Shown one piece after another: positions 1 through 11,321 of a stretch of 64,000 nt of DNA. The DNA is from Parus major. Taxonomy: Eukaryota > Chordata > Aves > Passeriformes > Paridae. Under the pieces are notes generated by a model, which saw nothing but the letters and a program-made list of their open reading frames with translations, had not been told where the DNA came from and ran no database searches. Numbering within the stretch: the first letter of the stretch is position 1; the number at the start of each line of letters is the position of its first letter. A program made the position numbers and the translations under genes. The DNA is taken from contig NC_031768.1 in the NCBI RefSeq assembly GCF_001522545.3, positions 111,357,212 to 111,421,211 of the forward strand. The letters are read 5' to 3'.

Positions 1-142
1 CTTCTGGCTTATTGAGTATCCCTGGTCATACAAGACTGACTGCCCTCTGCCACACAGCCCCAGGTTTCAGGTTTCCATCAGATTTCAGTCTCTGTCACAA
101 CCAACCAGAATTTTAAATGGGTAAAGGAACACAGGAGCTCAC
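1..142 (-). other. EPHA3: Start of intron 13
   Basis: Sequence beyond the exon 13 donor (GTGAGC at 142-137). It is non-coding and holds no recognisable element. Confidence 0.85.
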
Positions 143-352
143 CCTTGTGGTGTAAGCAGCTTCTGGGTCATCCTCCAGTACACGGGAGAGGCCAAAATCC
201 GAGACTTTGCACACCAGGTTGCTGTTGATGAGGATGTTCCGGGCGGCTAAATCCCGATGCACGTAACCCATATCCGACAGGTATTTCATGCCAGAGGCGA
301 TCCCTCGGAGCATGCCCACCAGCTGGATGACTGTGAACTGAGCATCATGCTT
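143..352 (-). CDS. EPHA3: EPHA3 exon 13: kinase catalytic and activation loops
   Basis: This 210-bp exon has a TTTTGCAG acceptor and a GTGAGC donor, phase 0 on both sides. It encodes [20 protein letters not shown], then [40 protein letters not shown] and [10 protein letters not shown], equivalent to residues 713-782. The catalytic loop HRDLAARN carries the catalytic Asp (D746 equivalent), DFG binds magnesium, and the Tyr in AAYTTR is the activation-loop site (Y779 equivalent). No active-site residue is missing, so the receptor should be a competent kinase. The next exon (GGKIPIRW onward in the family) lies past position 1. Confidence 0.97.
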
Positions 353-2595
353 CTGCAAAACATTGGAGATGTCATTTCAGGGACTGCTCGCGTTCCTCCT
401 CGCACAGATTTGTTGGTAAGTACCCTGGAAGCTCTTCAAATGAGGAGCTTGTGAGTCAAGTGGTGTGATTTGAATGCCACATGTTGATCTCCCAGTCAGC
501 TGAGGGAAGGGGACAGATTTGCAATTCAAATAAAAATTAGTTTTTCCCCTTCTTGCTGTCATCAGAGTTTTAATTTCCTAGATGGGACACGTGTGAAAGC
601 AGCACATAAATCTAAATTGTGCGTGCTCCTGAGACTGGAGCGTCAGAACATTAGAGAAACAGATGTCCAACTTCCCTGAAAGGCCACGGGATTTTTTAGT
701 GAAAATCCAAGCCTTCCCCAACGGCCTAATGAAAGTTTTCTATTACACAAGAAATTGATTTAACAAAGGCAAATGCTGATCTGAATCAGCAGCTTTCAAA
801 TTTCGTTACTTTAAAACTCATTCCTTAAAATTTCCCTCAACTTCAGGAACACAAAAATTACTGAGACACTTTATGACTTAGCCTAGAAACCATTAGTTGG
901 ATATATTTCTCATCATCTGCTTCTGGGCATAATTTAAATCTCCCAACTCTCACGAATCCTGTTTAACATCTACTTTTGATATTGCTATATGGATATATAG
1001 ACAATAGGATAGCATTTGTTGTAGTGCAGCTCTCAGATGAATTCCCCAGTGCTGTAAATGTATCCTCATGGGCAGCTCTCCAGCTCCTTGTGCTGCTGCT
1101 TCTGGAATTTTATTAAATGCAGGGAAGCTGGCTCTGCCACGTGAGGTGATCTGACATGAATCAGTCTGCCAGACTGATTGCATCCATTTTTCATTTCTGA
1201 TTACTCTACTTGGGGGTGGTATTAGCACTGTAAACATTAGACAAATATGTGACACAGTGGATGCTTAAAAAGTCTCTCAGAGTTCCCCTTCATAAAGAAA
1301 TTAATTATTTTAAAAGTTTCTTAGCAGTTGTCTGTCCCTTTTTTTATCAGAGCCACAGAAGAGAATTTTATATAGACTCTGGAAAAGATTAAAGTAAAAA
1401 ACAGAAGGTTTCTAAGCATGAACAGAATCAGATGCTCAGAGAGCCTTTCAATGGCAATGGGGAAAGCAAACTAAGTGGTTTCAAAAGGCATTTATAAAAA
1501 GGGTTACATGGCCTGAGTGGCCTGTGATATTAATGAGTCACAAGGTTCTTATCTATGTTTCCACACAAGAGTAGTAAAAAAAAAATAATAAAAATCACAC
1601 TAAAATGAAAGAACAAGCTGAACAACTGTTCTGGGCAGTCAGAAATTATTCCCCTTTCCTCAGGGCTCTCTTCAAGGATTTCAAGCCTAAACAAAATATA
1701 TATAGTTCAGTACAGAGATATTTCATTCAGCTATACTGACACATTATTTATATGTATTTTACATGCTCCAGTGGACACCATAACATATATAGTACATAGT
1801 GAAACTAAGGTTGACAATCTGTCCCCTTTTGGGGTTAAATGTCTAGTTCAATGTTATGAATTTGGGGGATAATGTCATTCAACCGTGGCAGAACCAAAGC
1901 AGTCTCCCAGCCAAAGCTGAGTTTGCCCTAACAAATTAAAATTAAACCAGTGTTTCCCCTCAGATGGGATTTCATTTCTCCTACACTTCTTGTTTTGCCA
2001 CGAGTAAATCTTGGTGACACAGGGAGCGTTCAAATTTTTTTAGGCTCTCTACCAACTTTGACAGAAAACAAAGATAAATCAGCCACAGCATTAGTATGTC
2101 TAAGGCTGGAAAAAGAAAACAGTCCAGTAAACTTTGCTAGCTAAACGTTTCTAACATCCCCAGGTATGGGGATATTCAGTCAACTTTTCGTTACTGATAA
2201 AATTTCCACACATCCATTCATTTTGAAAGTCTCTTGCTTAGACATAGAGGCTGCCAACCAAAAAAGCAAAACTGCATTACAGTCATACTTCTGCCTCCAG
2301 AAAAACAGTTCTCATTTTTGTGTGCCAGAATGTTTTGTTTTGTTCATTTTTAATAGATGTGACATATTAATGCAACCAAAATTTTCTTAATTTTGGAATA
2401 ATGCTTACTGCAAATGGACCAGCCAGATCCCTACGTGCCTTTCTGAGCACATCATGATGCTCACAAACCCAAATGAAAATAAAGAAATACCAAGCAACAA
2501 GAGCTGAGGATGAATCAGTGCAGAGTGGCAGTAAACCCATAACAAGTCCAGAACAAGAGTAATTTCTGCCTCATTTAGTTTCCTGTTGCACTTAC
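353..2595 (-). other. EPHA3: EPHA3 intron 12
   Basis: This 2.24-kb AT-rich intron between the hinge and catalytic-loop exons ends in a pyrimidine-rich acceptor (TTTTGCAG). I see only short A runs (for example around 1577-1586) and no recognisable mobile element. Short open frames here have no family features. Confidence 0.8.
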
Positions 2596-2657
2596 TCGGA
2601 GGAAGCTGTCCAAGGAACCATTTTCCATATATTCAGTAACAATCATGACTGGTTTAC
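2596..2657 (-). CDS. EPHA3: EPHA3 exon 12: kinase hinge (62-bp exon)
   Basis: This 62-bp exon has a CTATTTTCAG acceptor and a GTAAGT donor, entering in phase 1 and leaving in phase 0. It encodes KPVMIVTEYMENGSLDSFLR, the strand-5 to helix-D hinge of the kinase. T in IVTEY is the gatekeeper (T699 equivalent), and Y in TEYMENG is the Y701 equivalent reported as an autophosphorylation or contact tyrosine in EphA3. A 62-bp hinge exon is a signature of Eph genes. Skipping it would shift the frame and destroy the kinase. Confidence 0.95.
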
Positions 2658-5600
2658 CTGAAAATAGAGCAGAGGGGTCAGGCTACTCAAAGGCACACAT
2701 TGGAATACAATCAGCAAGCCCAAGGAATGTGTCCAAATCTTCCTAACCCCAAGGATCATTTTTACATTTGGAAAGGAAGCAAAAGCTGTGTGGGCAAACA
2801 GAGGCTGGGTGCAGATAAAGATGGAAAGGAAAGTGCAAAATAAAATACAGGACACTGGAAAGAGAAGCAGAGCTGTAAGATGGGCATTCCCTTCTTCCAA
2901 GCACTCCTTCCCTCTGTGGTGGCATCCCTGACAGCACAAACTTGGACACAGCTGGGACCTGAGCATGCTGCATCCACGGGGCAATGGCAAACTCTGAGGA
3001 AACAGCCCTTGAAAAGCCTTTAATATTCTCCAAAACTCATCCAGACCAGTTTTTGAAACCATTCCCTCCACCCTAGGGCATTTTGTGACACAACCAAGAT
3101 TTTATATGCAGCTCTGATGTGCTGGAGAGAAACTAATGCAAAAATTAATGTGATGAGGGGGAAGTTTTCAGACCATGGTCATTGCCCTGCTAATATTTTA
3201 CCTTCACATGGATTTTATTATTTCATAATATTTACTAAAGCTTTGCTTATTTTCTCTTTGTGGTAGAGAGAAAGGTGGGTAAGAGCATGAAGCTATTTAA
3301 GGAGATGAATTACTATTGCACATAAAATACAGGAAGGCATCTGACCATAAAAGGAGGAGGAAGGCCTACATATTGTACAGTGGGCATGGTGAAAGTTTAG
3401 CTTTTAAACTTGAACAGCATGAGGCTTGAAAAAGGTACCCAGCTTAATTAAAAACAAGAAAGCCATTAAAAAAGCTAAGTCAATGGTAATAACAACTTTT
3501 TTTCTGTTTGCTTTTCAAAAAATACAGCTTCTACCAAATAGAAGTCTTAGGGGAGAAATAGTAGTTACAAAGAACGAGTTTAATACAAGAAGAATATTAT
3601 GAATTAATGGGTTCAAATGTCTTCTTTCTGTGGTACATATGGTGTGTTACACTGTGGGAGTCACACTAATGAGGAATTGACTGTCATCCATTCACCAGTA
3701 GGAAATACTGTATGCAAAATATTAATCTTGAATGATATAAGAGATGATACATACATGAGATCTAACAGTGTAAAAGCTCAAGCAAAAAATCTATTTATAC
3801 TTACTCTTGCTAGCCACAAATACCTACAGAAAAAAAACTTTTCCTCTGTGTTTAACATGAATTCAAAGGGATTTCTGGTAACACACACAAGATTCTGCTG
3901 GACCTTTCCAGTACAGGGCTATCCAAAACTTTCTGTGATAAATCAATTTACTTTGCCATGCACTTTGAAGCCAGGAGACAGGTGCCTGGTTTCTGTACAA
4001 ACTCAGGCAATTTTATGAGACTTTACCAGAAGAACTTAAATTACAGTGAGAAATGCGTTTTCCAAATTCTTACAGGAGCATCTTCCTGCCTTGCTCACCC
4101 ACACTCCACGAGCCTTGAGTGCAGGGTTTCACTCTCAATCAGCTGGAAATGTGCCCATAATAAGAAGCACATGCTCAGAAGTTTTAAAAGAGCCCTCTGC
4201 ATCCATTTATCAAAGCACAGCCGTTTATAAATGATAACAAGTTGTGTCAACAGCATTGCCCAGGTTTATTATAATAGCAGGCTACAAATTGCTGTAAATT
4301 ATTATTAAACTAAGCAGAACATGTGTGCTGGCTATTGAGACTGCTGCCTATGGTGTGCCCAGGAGTGCAGGGCAGCAGCTGGGAAATGCAGGACAGAAAT
4401 CCACGAGGAGCAGAGGAACAATTCTGCACTGGGGGCAAGGCTGGAAGCCTGATGTATTAATTGATTTGCTAAAAAACCAAAAAAAAAACCCAAACCCACA
4501 AGTTTCTTGTCCTGCTATCACCCTGCAGAATGTTTAATAAAACAAATATTTATTATTACACTTACTTTTTGGCTAGTAAAATAGCTCCAGAGCAGATTTC
4601 TTAACTCCTGTACTGGAGCTATCTGGAGAGGGTATTGTACCCTTGAAGTTTTATTGGTTTCAGCTGGGAATATTCAGATTTTCTCTCTCACACATAGATG
4701 TGATGGGCAGCTGGCACTCCTGACCTCCTCCCCCAGCCCCCCAGAGCAGTGCTGTGAATACACCTGAGTAGCAAACTCACTAAAAGTCACTTACACAGAA
4801 TAAAGAGAGAATTAGTAATGCACATTCAAGAGCAACAAACAAATTCCTGCATGTACAGCAGTCAAATTATTGTCTCAAGTGCTCCAGGAATACAAAATGT
4901 AACCAAATAGATTTTTAGCTCAGCTGTGTGCAGATTGATGCTGGCATTTCAAGTGATTTTGTGACTGCAGATCTTATTCTGACTGTACAAAATGTGTGTC
5001 ACTACAAAGCAGGAGATAAACCTCAATTTATGCAGGCAGACCTTTCCTAATAGGACTGTGAGACCTAAGATAAACAATAATTTCTTTGTTATTGAAATCA
5101 GTAAAATAGACTTTCATGAATCACACATAGAGAAGGCATTATTATTATTATAATTATGGCTCTTTGTAACATACAGTGTTTTACATACCTTTCACTAGTG
5201 ACTTTTAGACATATTCTGGTGGGGTTTTAATTTCTTATACTTTTCAGCAGTATGCTATGACATTTTTTCATACCCATCCCTGTGAAACTTTGAATCACAC
5301 AATTAAAAACTAAAATTTTCTTAAAACTAATAAAACCATCTACTTAAAACCAAAGTATTTGGTATGTTTCTATCCAATTAAACTAAAAACATCCTCAGCA
5401 AATTCCAAGCTGATCACTGAAATGGCAAAGAGCTACTTTGCTAGTAAGATCTCCTAGGATAAACAAGGAAATATCCTACAAATTTTTTCTGTTTCCCTGG
5501 AAAATCTAAGAGCACTCAATTTTTTATTTTTTATTTTTTTAAGATTGCCTCTTATAAAATCTTATTCATCTCCCACGTAATAACTAATGTAAGTAGATAA

Positions 5601-5784
5601 ATTTGATCACTAAATGTACCACTTCATTCTGCAGAGGGAATACAGAAAATGTGGCTGAAGAGGGTTGTTGAAATACATTACTTTTCCAGGAAGTTACAAC
5701 ATGGACATAGAAGTTTCAGTTAAATTTTTTGTCTCAAAAAGAGAAGTTTTTTTTTTATCATAAAGACCAAGAATATGCTTTAAC

Positions 5785-5880
5785 AAAAATAAAAAAAAAA
5801 ACCCAAAAACCAAACAAACAAAAAACCAACCAAAAAAACCCCAAACCCCAACCAAACCCAAAAGCAAAACCAAAGGCAGA
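5785..5880. repeat. A/C-rich low-complexity tract (T/G-rich in the EPHA3 RNA)
   Basis: About 95 bp made of A runs broken by C, CC, CCC and CCCC with almost no G or T. In the EPHA3 transcript this reads as U runs with G clusters, including four runs of three or more G. Similar tracts recur at 55308-55436 and 62005-62198, and in the opposite orientation at 38367-38442. Confidence 0.85.
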
Positions 5881-6390
5881 TTTAGAAAAGGCATTTAAGT
5901 AAATATATATATAAGGACAGAGATAAAATTAGTTTTACTACTGACAGATTAAATCCTCAAGACTTCTTCTTTGAGATTTTTACCAAGATGTTTGAATTCT
6001 GGAGTTTTGGAGCTTTAAAATGCCTCGTGCTGGTACATATTGAAGATCCCATGGAATATTTCCCCTGCATGAAAACCATCCAGGAAAAGAGTTTGGCCTT
6101 ATTTAATAATTCACTAGAACTGGTTTTTGTACCAAGTAGGCTGTTCATTAATTAGTGCTAATGAGCTAATGATTTAGCTGAAAGCAGAACAATTCAGTGC
6201 AATTGGGAAGCCTCAGCTCATTAGGTTCCAGGACTCCTCACCAGCGCATCACCCAGTGCCTCTTGGCTCTTTCGGAGCAATTTGTAACTCTGGATCTTAT
6301 TAAACCTGTCAATTTATTATTGAGCTTTTTGCAGAGCATAAACCTGGATGACTTCATTTATAATTCACTTGTGCTCTCCTTTGATTGATC

Positions 6391-6430
6391 AGAAAATCAG
6401 AGAATTATCCAGGCTGGAAGGCACCTCCAG
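6391..6430 (-). mobile_element. CR1 LINE 3'-end fragment
   Basis: Read on the minus strand, about 40 bp resembles the extreme 3' end of avian CR1: a CCTTCCAGCCTGGATAATTC core followed by the imperfect terminal octamer-like repeats TCTGATTT and TCTGATC. It is in the same orientation as the gene. It is very short, so it is either a heavily truncated insertion or the remnant of an older one. It sits only about 25 bases past the exon 11 donor. Confidence 0.6.
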
Positions 6431-6454
6431 GGCACTTTCCACGTCACTTCTTAC

Positions 6455-6640
6455 TTTTAGTGACGACTCCCTCCAGTCGGATGATGTTGGGGTGGTCAAA
6501 CTGGCCCATGATGCTGGCTTCTCCCAGGAAGTCCCTCCTCTGCTTTTCTGTGTAGCCAACTTTCAGGGTTTTGATGGCCACTGAAATTTCCTTTTTAGAA
6601 GGCAGCTTCAGGCGCCCACTGCACACTTCCCCAAATTCTC
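6455..6640 (-). CDS. EPHA3: EPHA3 exon 11: kinase N-lobe
   Basis: This 186-bp exon runs from CTTTTTCAG to the donor GTAAGA, phase 1 to 1. It encodes [20 protein letters not shown], then [40 protein letters not shown] and TKS, equivalent to residues 630-692. It contains the rest of the glycine-rich loop, the ATP-anchoring lysine in VAIK (K653 equivalent), and the helix C glutamate in [11 protein letters not shown]. All are intact and the sequence appears essentially identical to the mammalian kinase as I recall it. A CR1 LINE tail lies about 25 bases beyond the donor in the downstream intron. Confidence 0.97.
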
Positions 6641-9600
6641 CTGAAAAAGAGAGTGGAAAAAGTGACAAAAGCTGAAATGTGGTTATTTTGTATGGATTCA
6701 AGAAAAAAGAATCAGCCTCTGCAATGTGATGTACACTGGTTTATCCTTTTGCAATATGAAAGAGCAGAGTACAAGGAAAACTCTTTTAGCATTCCAAAGA
6801 GGAAATATTAAACAAGTAGAAAACTGTTGGAAGAAGACATGTCACTTGAAAATTTTTTTCAGTTAACTAATTTTTACACAAATCACAAGAGAAAATTTCA
6901 ATATGTTACCATTTGAGCAGCAGCTGATTTCAAAGCCCCTTTTCAGCTTTTTATTCGGAACTTTTTTCTTTTTTTTTTTTTTTTTTGACAGCTAAGTTAA
7001 TCAAAAAAGGCCTGAATAAAGATGTGGTAGGGCAATGATCTTTCTCTGTTGCTAACCCAGGTAGATTTGAGTCAACAACACAGAAATTAATATCACTGTA
7101 TCTTATCACCAGCTGCTTCATCCTCTAGGCAGAGAACTGTACTCTCAAGGTAATAACCACTAAAAGGAAGATGTATCTTTATGTACATACATATTGCTAA
7201 AAAGCACCGACAATCACATCCTTTGATTCTAACACTGTTTGTATTTCAGGCTGCCAAGAAAGGCAGCAGCTCAGAAAAGAAATTTTAAAAGCTATTACTA
7301 GTAACTAATGGGAGTTGAGCTCTTTTCAGACCTAATTAAAAGCAATCAAGTTCTGCAAGCCCAAATGACCATTATACTTTAGCAGGAGTTCAGACACCAA
7401 ACAGCCCAACACTGTCAGAGTACCACAAAATAAGAAGAGCAAAGCACATCTTGAAAACAGAGGGAAGGGGGAAAAAAACTGTTTGAAATAAATCTTGTAG
7501 CATGCAGCTTCCAGCTCCATTTTCTTGATGTTTTAATGGTCCAGAAAGTTATAACAAGCTAAGCTCTTAGAACTATTTTACAGTTACTGTCAATGGAGAC
7601 TTTAGCTATGATTTCAGCCAGCAGCCCAGCAATCAATCCTTCATTTTAAAGCTGGAATCGTGTATCTGATATTTGTTTAACTTCTGGGAAGGAAGAGGTT
7701 ACGGGTAATGTCCATCAACACAGCCCCATTTAGGCATGGCTGAACAATCCAGAACTTGAGTGATTAATCAGATTCCAAAAGTACCTCAAGGCCAGCAGAT
7801 GCTGCAGGAGAATAAAAGATGGGCTCTTTCTAGCAATGAAGTTTGCTGCTGTCTGTGGATATAAAGCTGGTTTACTTTCTTGGAAAATGATCTAATTGGA
7901 AAGAGCTCCCCAGGCAGCCCAGCTACATTAACCTATGATATTTTTATATCCAGGGCAGCATGGATGCTGAATATATCTATCTGGTCAGCACCCATAGTGA
8001 CCCATGCAGTTACACTACAATTTTTCCTGCAAATTATTACTAAATGATCCCAGTAAGAAATGGACTGGGTCCCACCAGACTCTGTTTAGGAGGAACAAGG
8101 GCTTGTGTTTGAGTGGAAAACCTGGCTCTAAGAAATGAGGATGATGGCTTTCCATACAAAGCCTTCCTGAAGTGTTTATTTTTAATTATGCCACACACAT
8201 AAAGACTGTATAACCTGCCCTGCAGACTGGTGTGCCTATTTACATGTGGAAAACTGATAGATATGATTTCGGAGGGCTGTTCAGGGCACTAAGATCGCTC
8301 TTCAGGATAGCCCCATTTCTTTTTAAATAGGCTATTTAGTACACCAGGGAATGGAGTTTGCTGCACTTAGGGGAACAGTAAATGAGGATTCTGTGAAATC
8401 AGCTACTCCCTTCACTTTGCTGCATTTTAAATCTGTGAGGAGATTAAACCAAATCTCCCTCTGATTTGGAGAGGCACCAAAGCTCAATGTTTCATAAACC
8501 TTGGGAACATCAGCAATGTTCTTGCCTTCACTGGGACCCTGCAAACCTTCACAGAAAGTTCATAGCCAGGTAGCCCCTGAATTTTGTGAATAATTGGATC
8601 AACAAGATGTTGTGCTACAAGTTTATTTCAGCTTCAGAAGAAAAGCAAACACTCGCTTTCTTGTCTGGCAAAGCACATAGTTAAATCTACCCCATATCAA
8701 GAAGGTACTTTCTGTAGCATTCTCCTATTGCCCAGTTGGATTTAAACTTGTGAAGTGGTTTGTTGAACTGAATCCATAAAAATAAGTGAGTTATTCTAAA
8801 AGAAAAAAATTACTGCAAAGAAAAATCTGAGAAAGTGGCTTCTGACCTCAATTTTCTTATGCTTAGCCTCCCACTAAAATCCCTTGTGTTTTTCTTGAGG
8901 TTCTTTTGGATAAGAATATTTCCTTATTGCATTTGTGTATGTTTTTCAAAGCTGTGTAAGCTCTGAAAGCCCTCTCTTCTCTGAGACTTCTGTGAAAAAC
9001 TGCTTGGAGCATTTCAGAATGTCGAGACTCCTTGCCTGACTAGAAGGTCTCGTTACTTACGTCACACTTGAGGGCAGTTAAATGAACCCCTTCTTCTCAA
9101 ATCCCTGTCCTTTTTTTACAATTTCATTCACACTAGCCTTGCAGAGGACAAGGGCAGGAAGAGACCAAGTCATTCACTCAAACAAGTCATTGACTCATTA
9201 AGAGGCAGGAAATGCCTTTCTGGTTTTGGGGAGAAGTGTTCCTGAAGAAGTTGCCTCAGAGGCACTCTGAATGTAAAAGCTACCACGTGCTGAGGGTGAT
9301 AGCAGTGTAAAGTGATGCCACAAACGCATTTTGGAAGCTCCCAGCACTCCATGGCCTGATTTTCATCTGTTCTTCCCTTCCTGGCTCTTCCTGTTGGCAT
9401 CTCAAGCAGCTGCCAAGAGGAAATGTTAACTGTAATGCCTTATGTACTCCTGACTATGTGGATTGAGTTATGGTGCCCGAAAAAAGGGTGTTACTATAGT
9501 TTGAGTGCAAGTTTTAATGTTAAAAGCTTGCAGGAACCCTCTGCCACTTAGCTCAGTTGGTTTGAACAGGGTAATGGTGGCAATGCCAAGGTCCAGGTTC

Positions 9601-11195
9601 AGTCCCCATGGGGGCCATTCACTCAAGAGCTGGACTCCACAATCCTTGGGGGTCTCTTCCAACACAGAATAATCCCTGATTCTCACTGCAGTGGAGCAGA
9701 GAGACTTTTAAAACACCTGACTCCTTTAGGACATAGTCCTTTGTTGGAGCTTCTCAAAATTTGTTCCTCTGTTTTCAGAGGCCACATTTGACATATTTTG
9801 GTTTATTTCTTACTCTACTATATATCTTGACTAAAAATAGGTCAGAACAACCAAGCTTGATCCTTATGAACTCCTTTTCTGGATTCATATATTGCAAATA
9901 TAGCCCAAACTGAGAAAGCTTGCATTTGTGAGGCTCCTGAAAGTCTTACAAGGAAACACACTGCTCCTGGACTTAAATTCAGAGTATTCCTCCTTCCCCA
10001 TCCCCACACAAATTCCCTGTTATGTGCAGTCAGCTATGCTTTGCTGCCTTGACTGAAGATGATGGAGAACAGTGCACTCTTGTGGGGCAGAATTAAAACC
10101 AGCAAGGAACATGGATCTCCATGTTCTCCATGTTTCTCCATAAAATAACTTCAAACTCAGAACAGTTGAGTAGCTTCAGTAGGAGAGGATGAAAACTGTT
10201 CCCTTTTTTCACTAGGTGGTTCAGGAGATGCCCTGAGTACAGTACCTTGGGTTATACACCTTTTCCAGCTGAAAATCTTTTGCTGTGCACTCAGTGTCTG
10301 TCTCTCACATCCCACGTATACTTAGAGAGAAGCCAAAAAAAAAATCAATAATAAAGGAAAAGGTATTTTTCAATGGATTAAAAATCAATAGTACTCCTCA
10401 TAAATGCTTTAATATAGGAGGAAAGGTAACACTCCATGATCTTGTGGCTCAAAGAGACAATCTGCCACTTCACTCCTAGAAGGAAGCACACATTCTACCA
10501 GGAGCTACCTGCTCCACTGCAACATTCAGTGTAATGAGAATTGCTGTAATCTGGCTCCTCTGTTACAAAATCTGATCATTTCACCAGCTTGTTTCCTGTA
10601 AATCCAACAATCACTGGCATCTTTGTGGCTCAGACAATCAGTTATTGGGCAGACAAGCCTTTCCTCCTAAATCAATAATTCAAATCCAAAGCAGTGACCA
10701 AAATCAATCCAACAACCAGAGGTCACTGCAGCCTGATGGATGCGTGGTGACTGGTATGAAATGAGTTTGTGGTTTCACTCAAGGCATAATAGTCAAGGGT
10801 CCTTTCATGGGGAAAAATTAAAAAAAAAAAGAAAAAGAAAACATCTTCACAGTTGATAACATTTTCTGTGCTGTGCTGACAGATCTCAAAGAGAAACACA
10901 GAAGTGAGGCTGAATGGGCTGAATGGTCTTCCCTTCCAAAGGTGGTGCACTCAAGTATGAGCTTGGTGTCCTTTGAAAAGCTGTCTTGTTGCCTCCTTTC
11001 TTTGAGATAAAAATAAAATAAATACAAAATTGTGTACTCTTAACTTTGCACTGAAACCAGCCATAAATGTGACCTACTACTTCAAAGACTTTCTAGAACA
11101 TTTTCTTTCCAGCTGCAACCATGAACCCAAAGATATAAAACAGCATGTACACAGCAAAAAGCTATCTTTAGTTCAAGATATCTGGTGGTCATTAC
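6641..11195 (-). other. EPHA3: EPHA3 intron 10
   Basis: This 4.6-kb intron between the juxtamembrane and N-lobe exons holds a T run at 6965-6986 (an A run in the transcript), the tRNA-derived SINE at about 9545-9687 and an A-rich stretch near 10818-10850. No coding sequence is recognised. Confidence 0.8.
9545..9687 (+). mobile_element. tRNA-Ile-derived SINE with CR1 tail (TguSINE1-like)
   Basis: The left part has tRNA-like internal promoter boxes: a box A-like TTAGCTCAGTTGGTTTGAAC and a box B-like GGTTCAGTCCCCATG, and it closes with GGGGGCCATT, in the arrangement of an isoleucine tRNA. It is followed by a non-tRNA tail (ACTCAAGAGCTGGACTCCAC, then CTCTTCCAACACAGAATAAT and TGATTCT) that matches a CR1 3' end. 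This head-plus-tail layout is the structure of TguSINE1, mobilised in trans by CR1. It is oriented opposite to EPHA3. Target-site duplications are not obvious. The copy has several mismatches from a working tRNA, so it is an old insertion and not a tRNA gene. Confidence 0.85.
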
Positions 11196-11321
11196 CTGCT
11201 CCAACTACTTTATCAATGGATATATTGGAAGCATCCAGTTCCTTGGCAAATTCATGCACAGCTTGGTTGGGATCCTCATACGTGTGTGGATCTACATAAG
11301 TTCTCAGACCCGGGAGCTTCA
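11196..11321 (-). CDS. EPHA3: EPHA3 exon 10: juxtamembrane tyrosines and start of kinase
   Basis: This 126-bp exon has acceptor TTTACACAG and donor GTAATG, phase 1 to 1. It encodes [20 protein letters not shown], then [20 protein letters not shown] and GA. The two tyrosines in TYVDP and TYEDP are equivalent to Y596 and Y602, the juxtamembrane autophosphorylation sites that hold the unphosphorylated kinase inactive and bind SH2 proteins once phosphorylated. The GA at the end begins the glycine-rich ATP loop (GAGEFGEV), whose remaining residues are in exon 11. Ser in DASNIS replaces the Thr of the recalled mammalian protein. Confidence 0.96.

Larger units (their letters stand above)
2658..6454 (-). 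other. EPHA3: EPHA3 intron 11
   Basis: This 3.8-kb intron contains a CR1 tail close to its 5' splice site, an A/C-rich low-complexity tract at 5785-5880, a shorter one at 4470-4500, T-rich sequence at 5519-5541 and an ATT-rich stretch at 5138-5157. Nothing coding is supported. Confidence 0.8.

Noticed and set aside
143..352. Assignment of the kinase to EPHA4 or EPHA5
   Set aside because: [17 protein letters not shown] and the [13 protein letters not shown] activation segment fit EPHA3. EPHA5 has a different activation segment (YLQDD...), and EPHA4 reads NILVNSN and DFGMS as I recall.
2643..3071. 142-codon minus-strand frame next to exon 12
   Set aside because: It lies upstream of the exon 12 acceptor in the transcript, touches the exon only at the splice site and has no recognisable domain.
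9545..9618. Possible functional tRNA-Ile gene
   Set aside because: The box A- and box B-like motifs are there, but the acceptor stem and anticodon region have diverged, and the sequence runs directly into a CR1-type tail. It is a SINE head.
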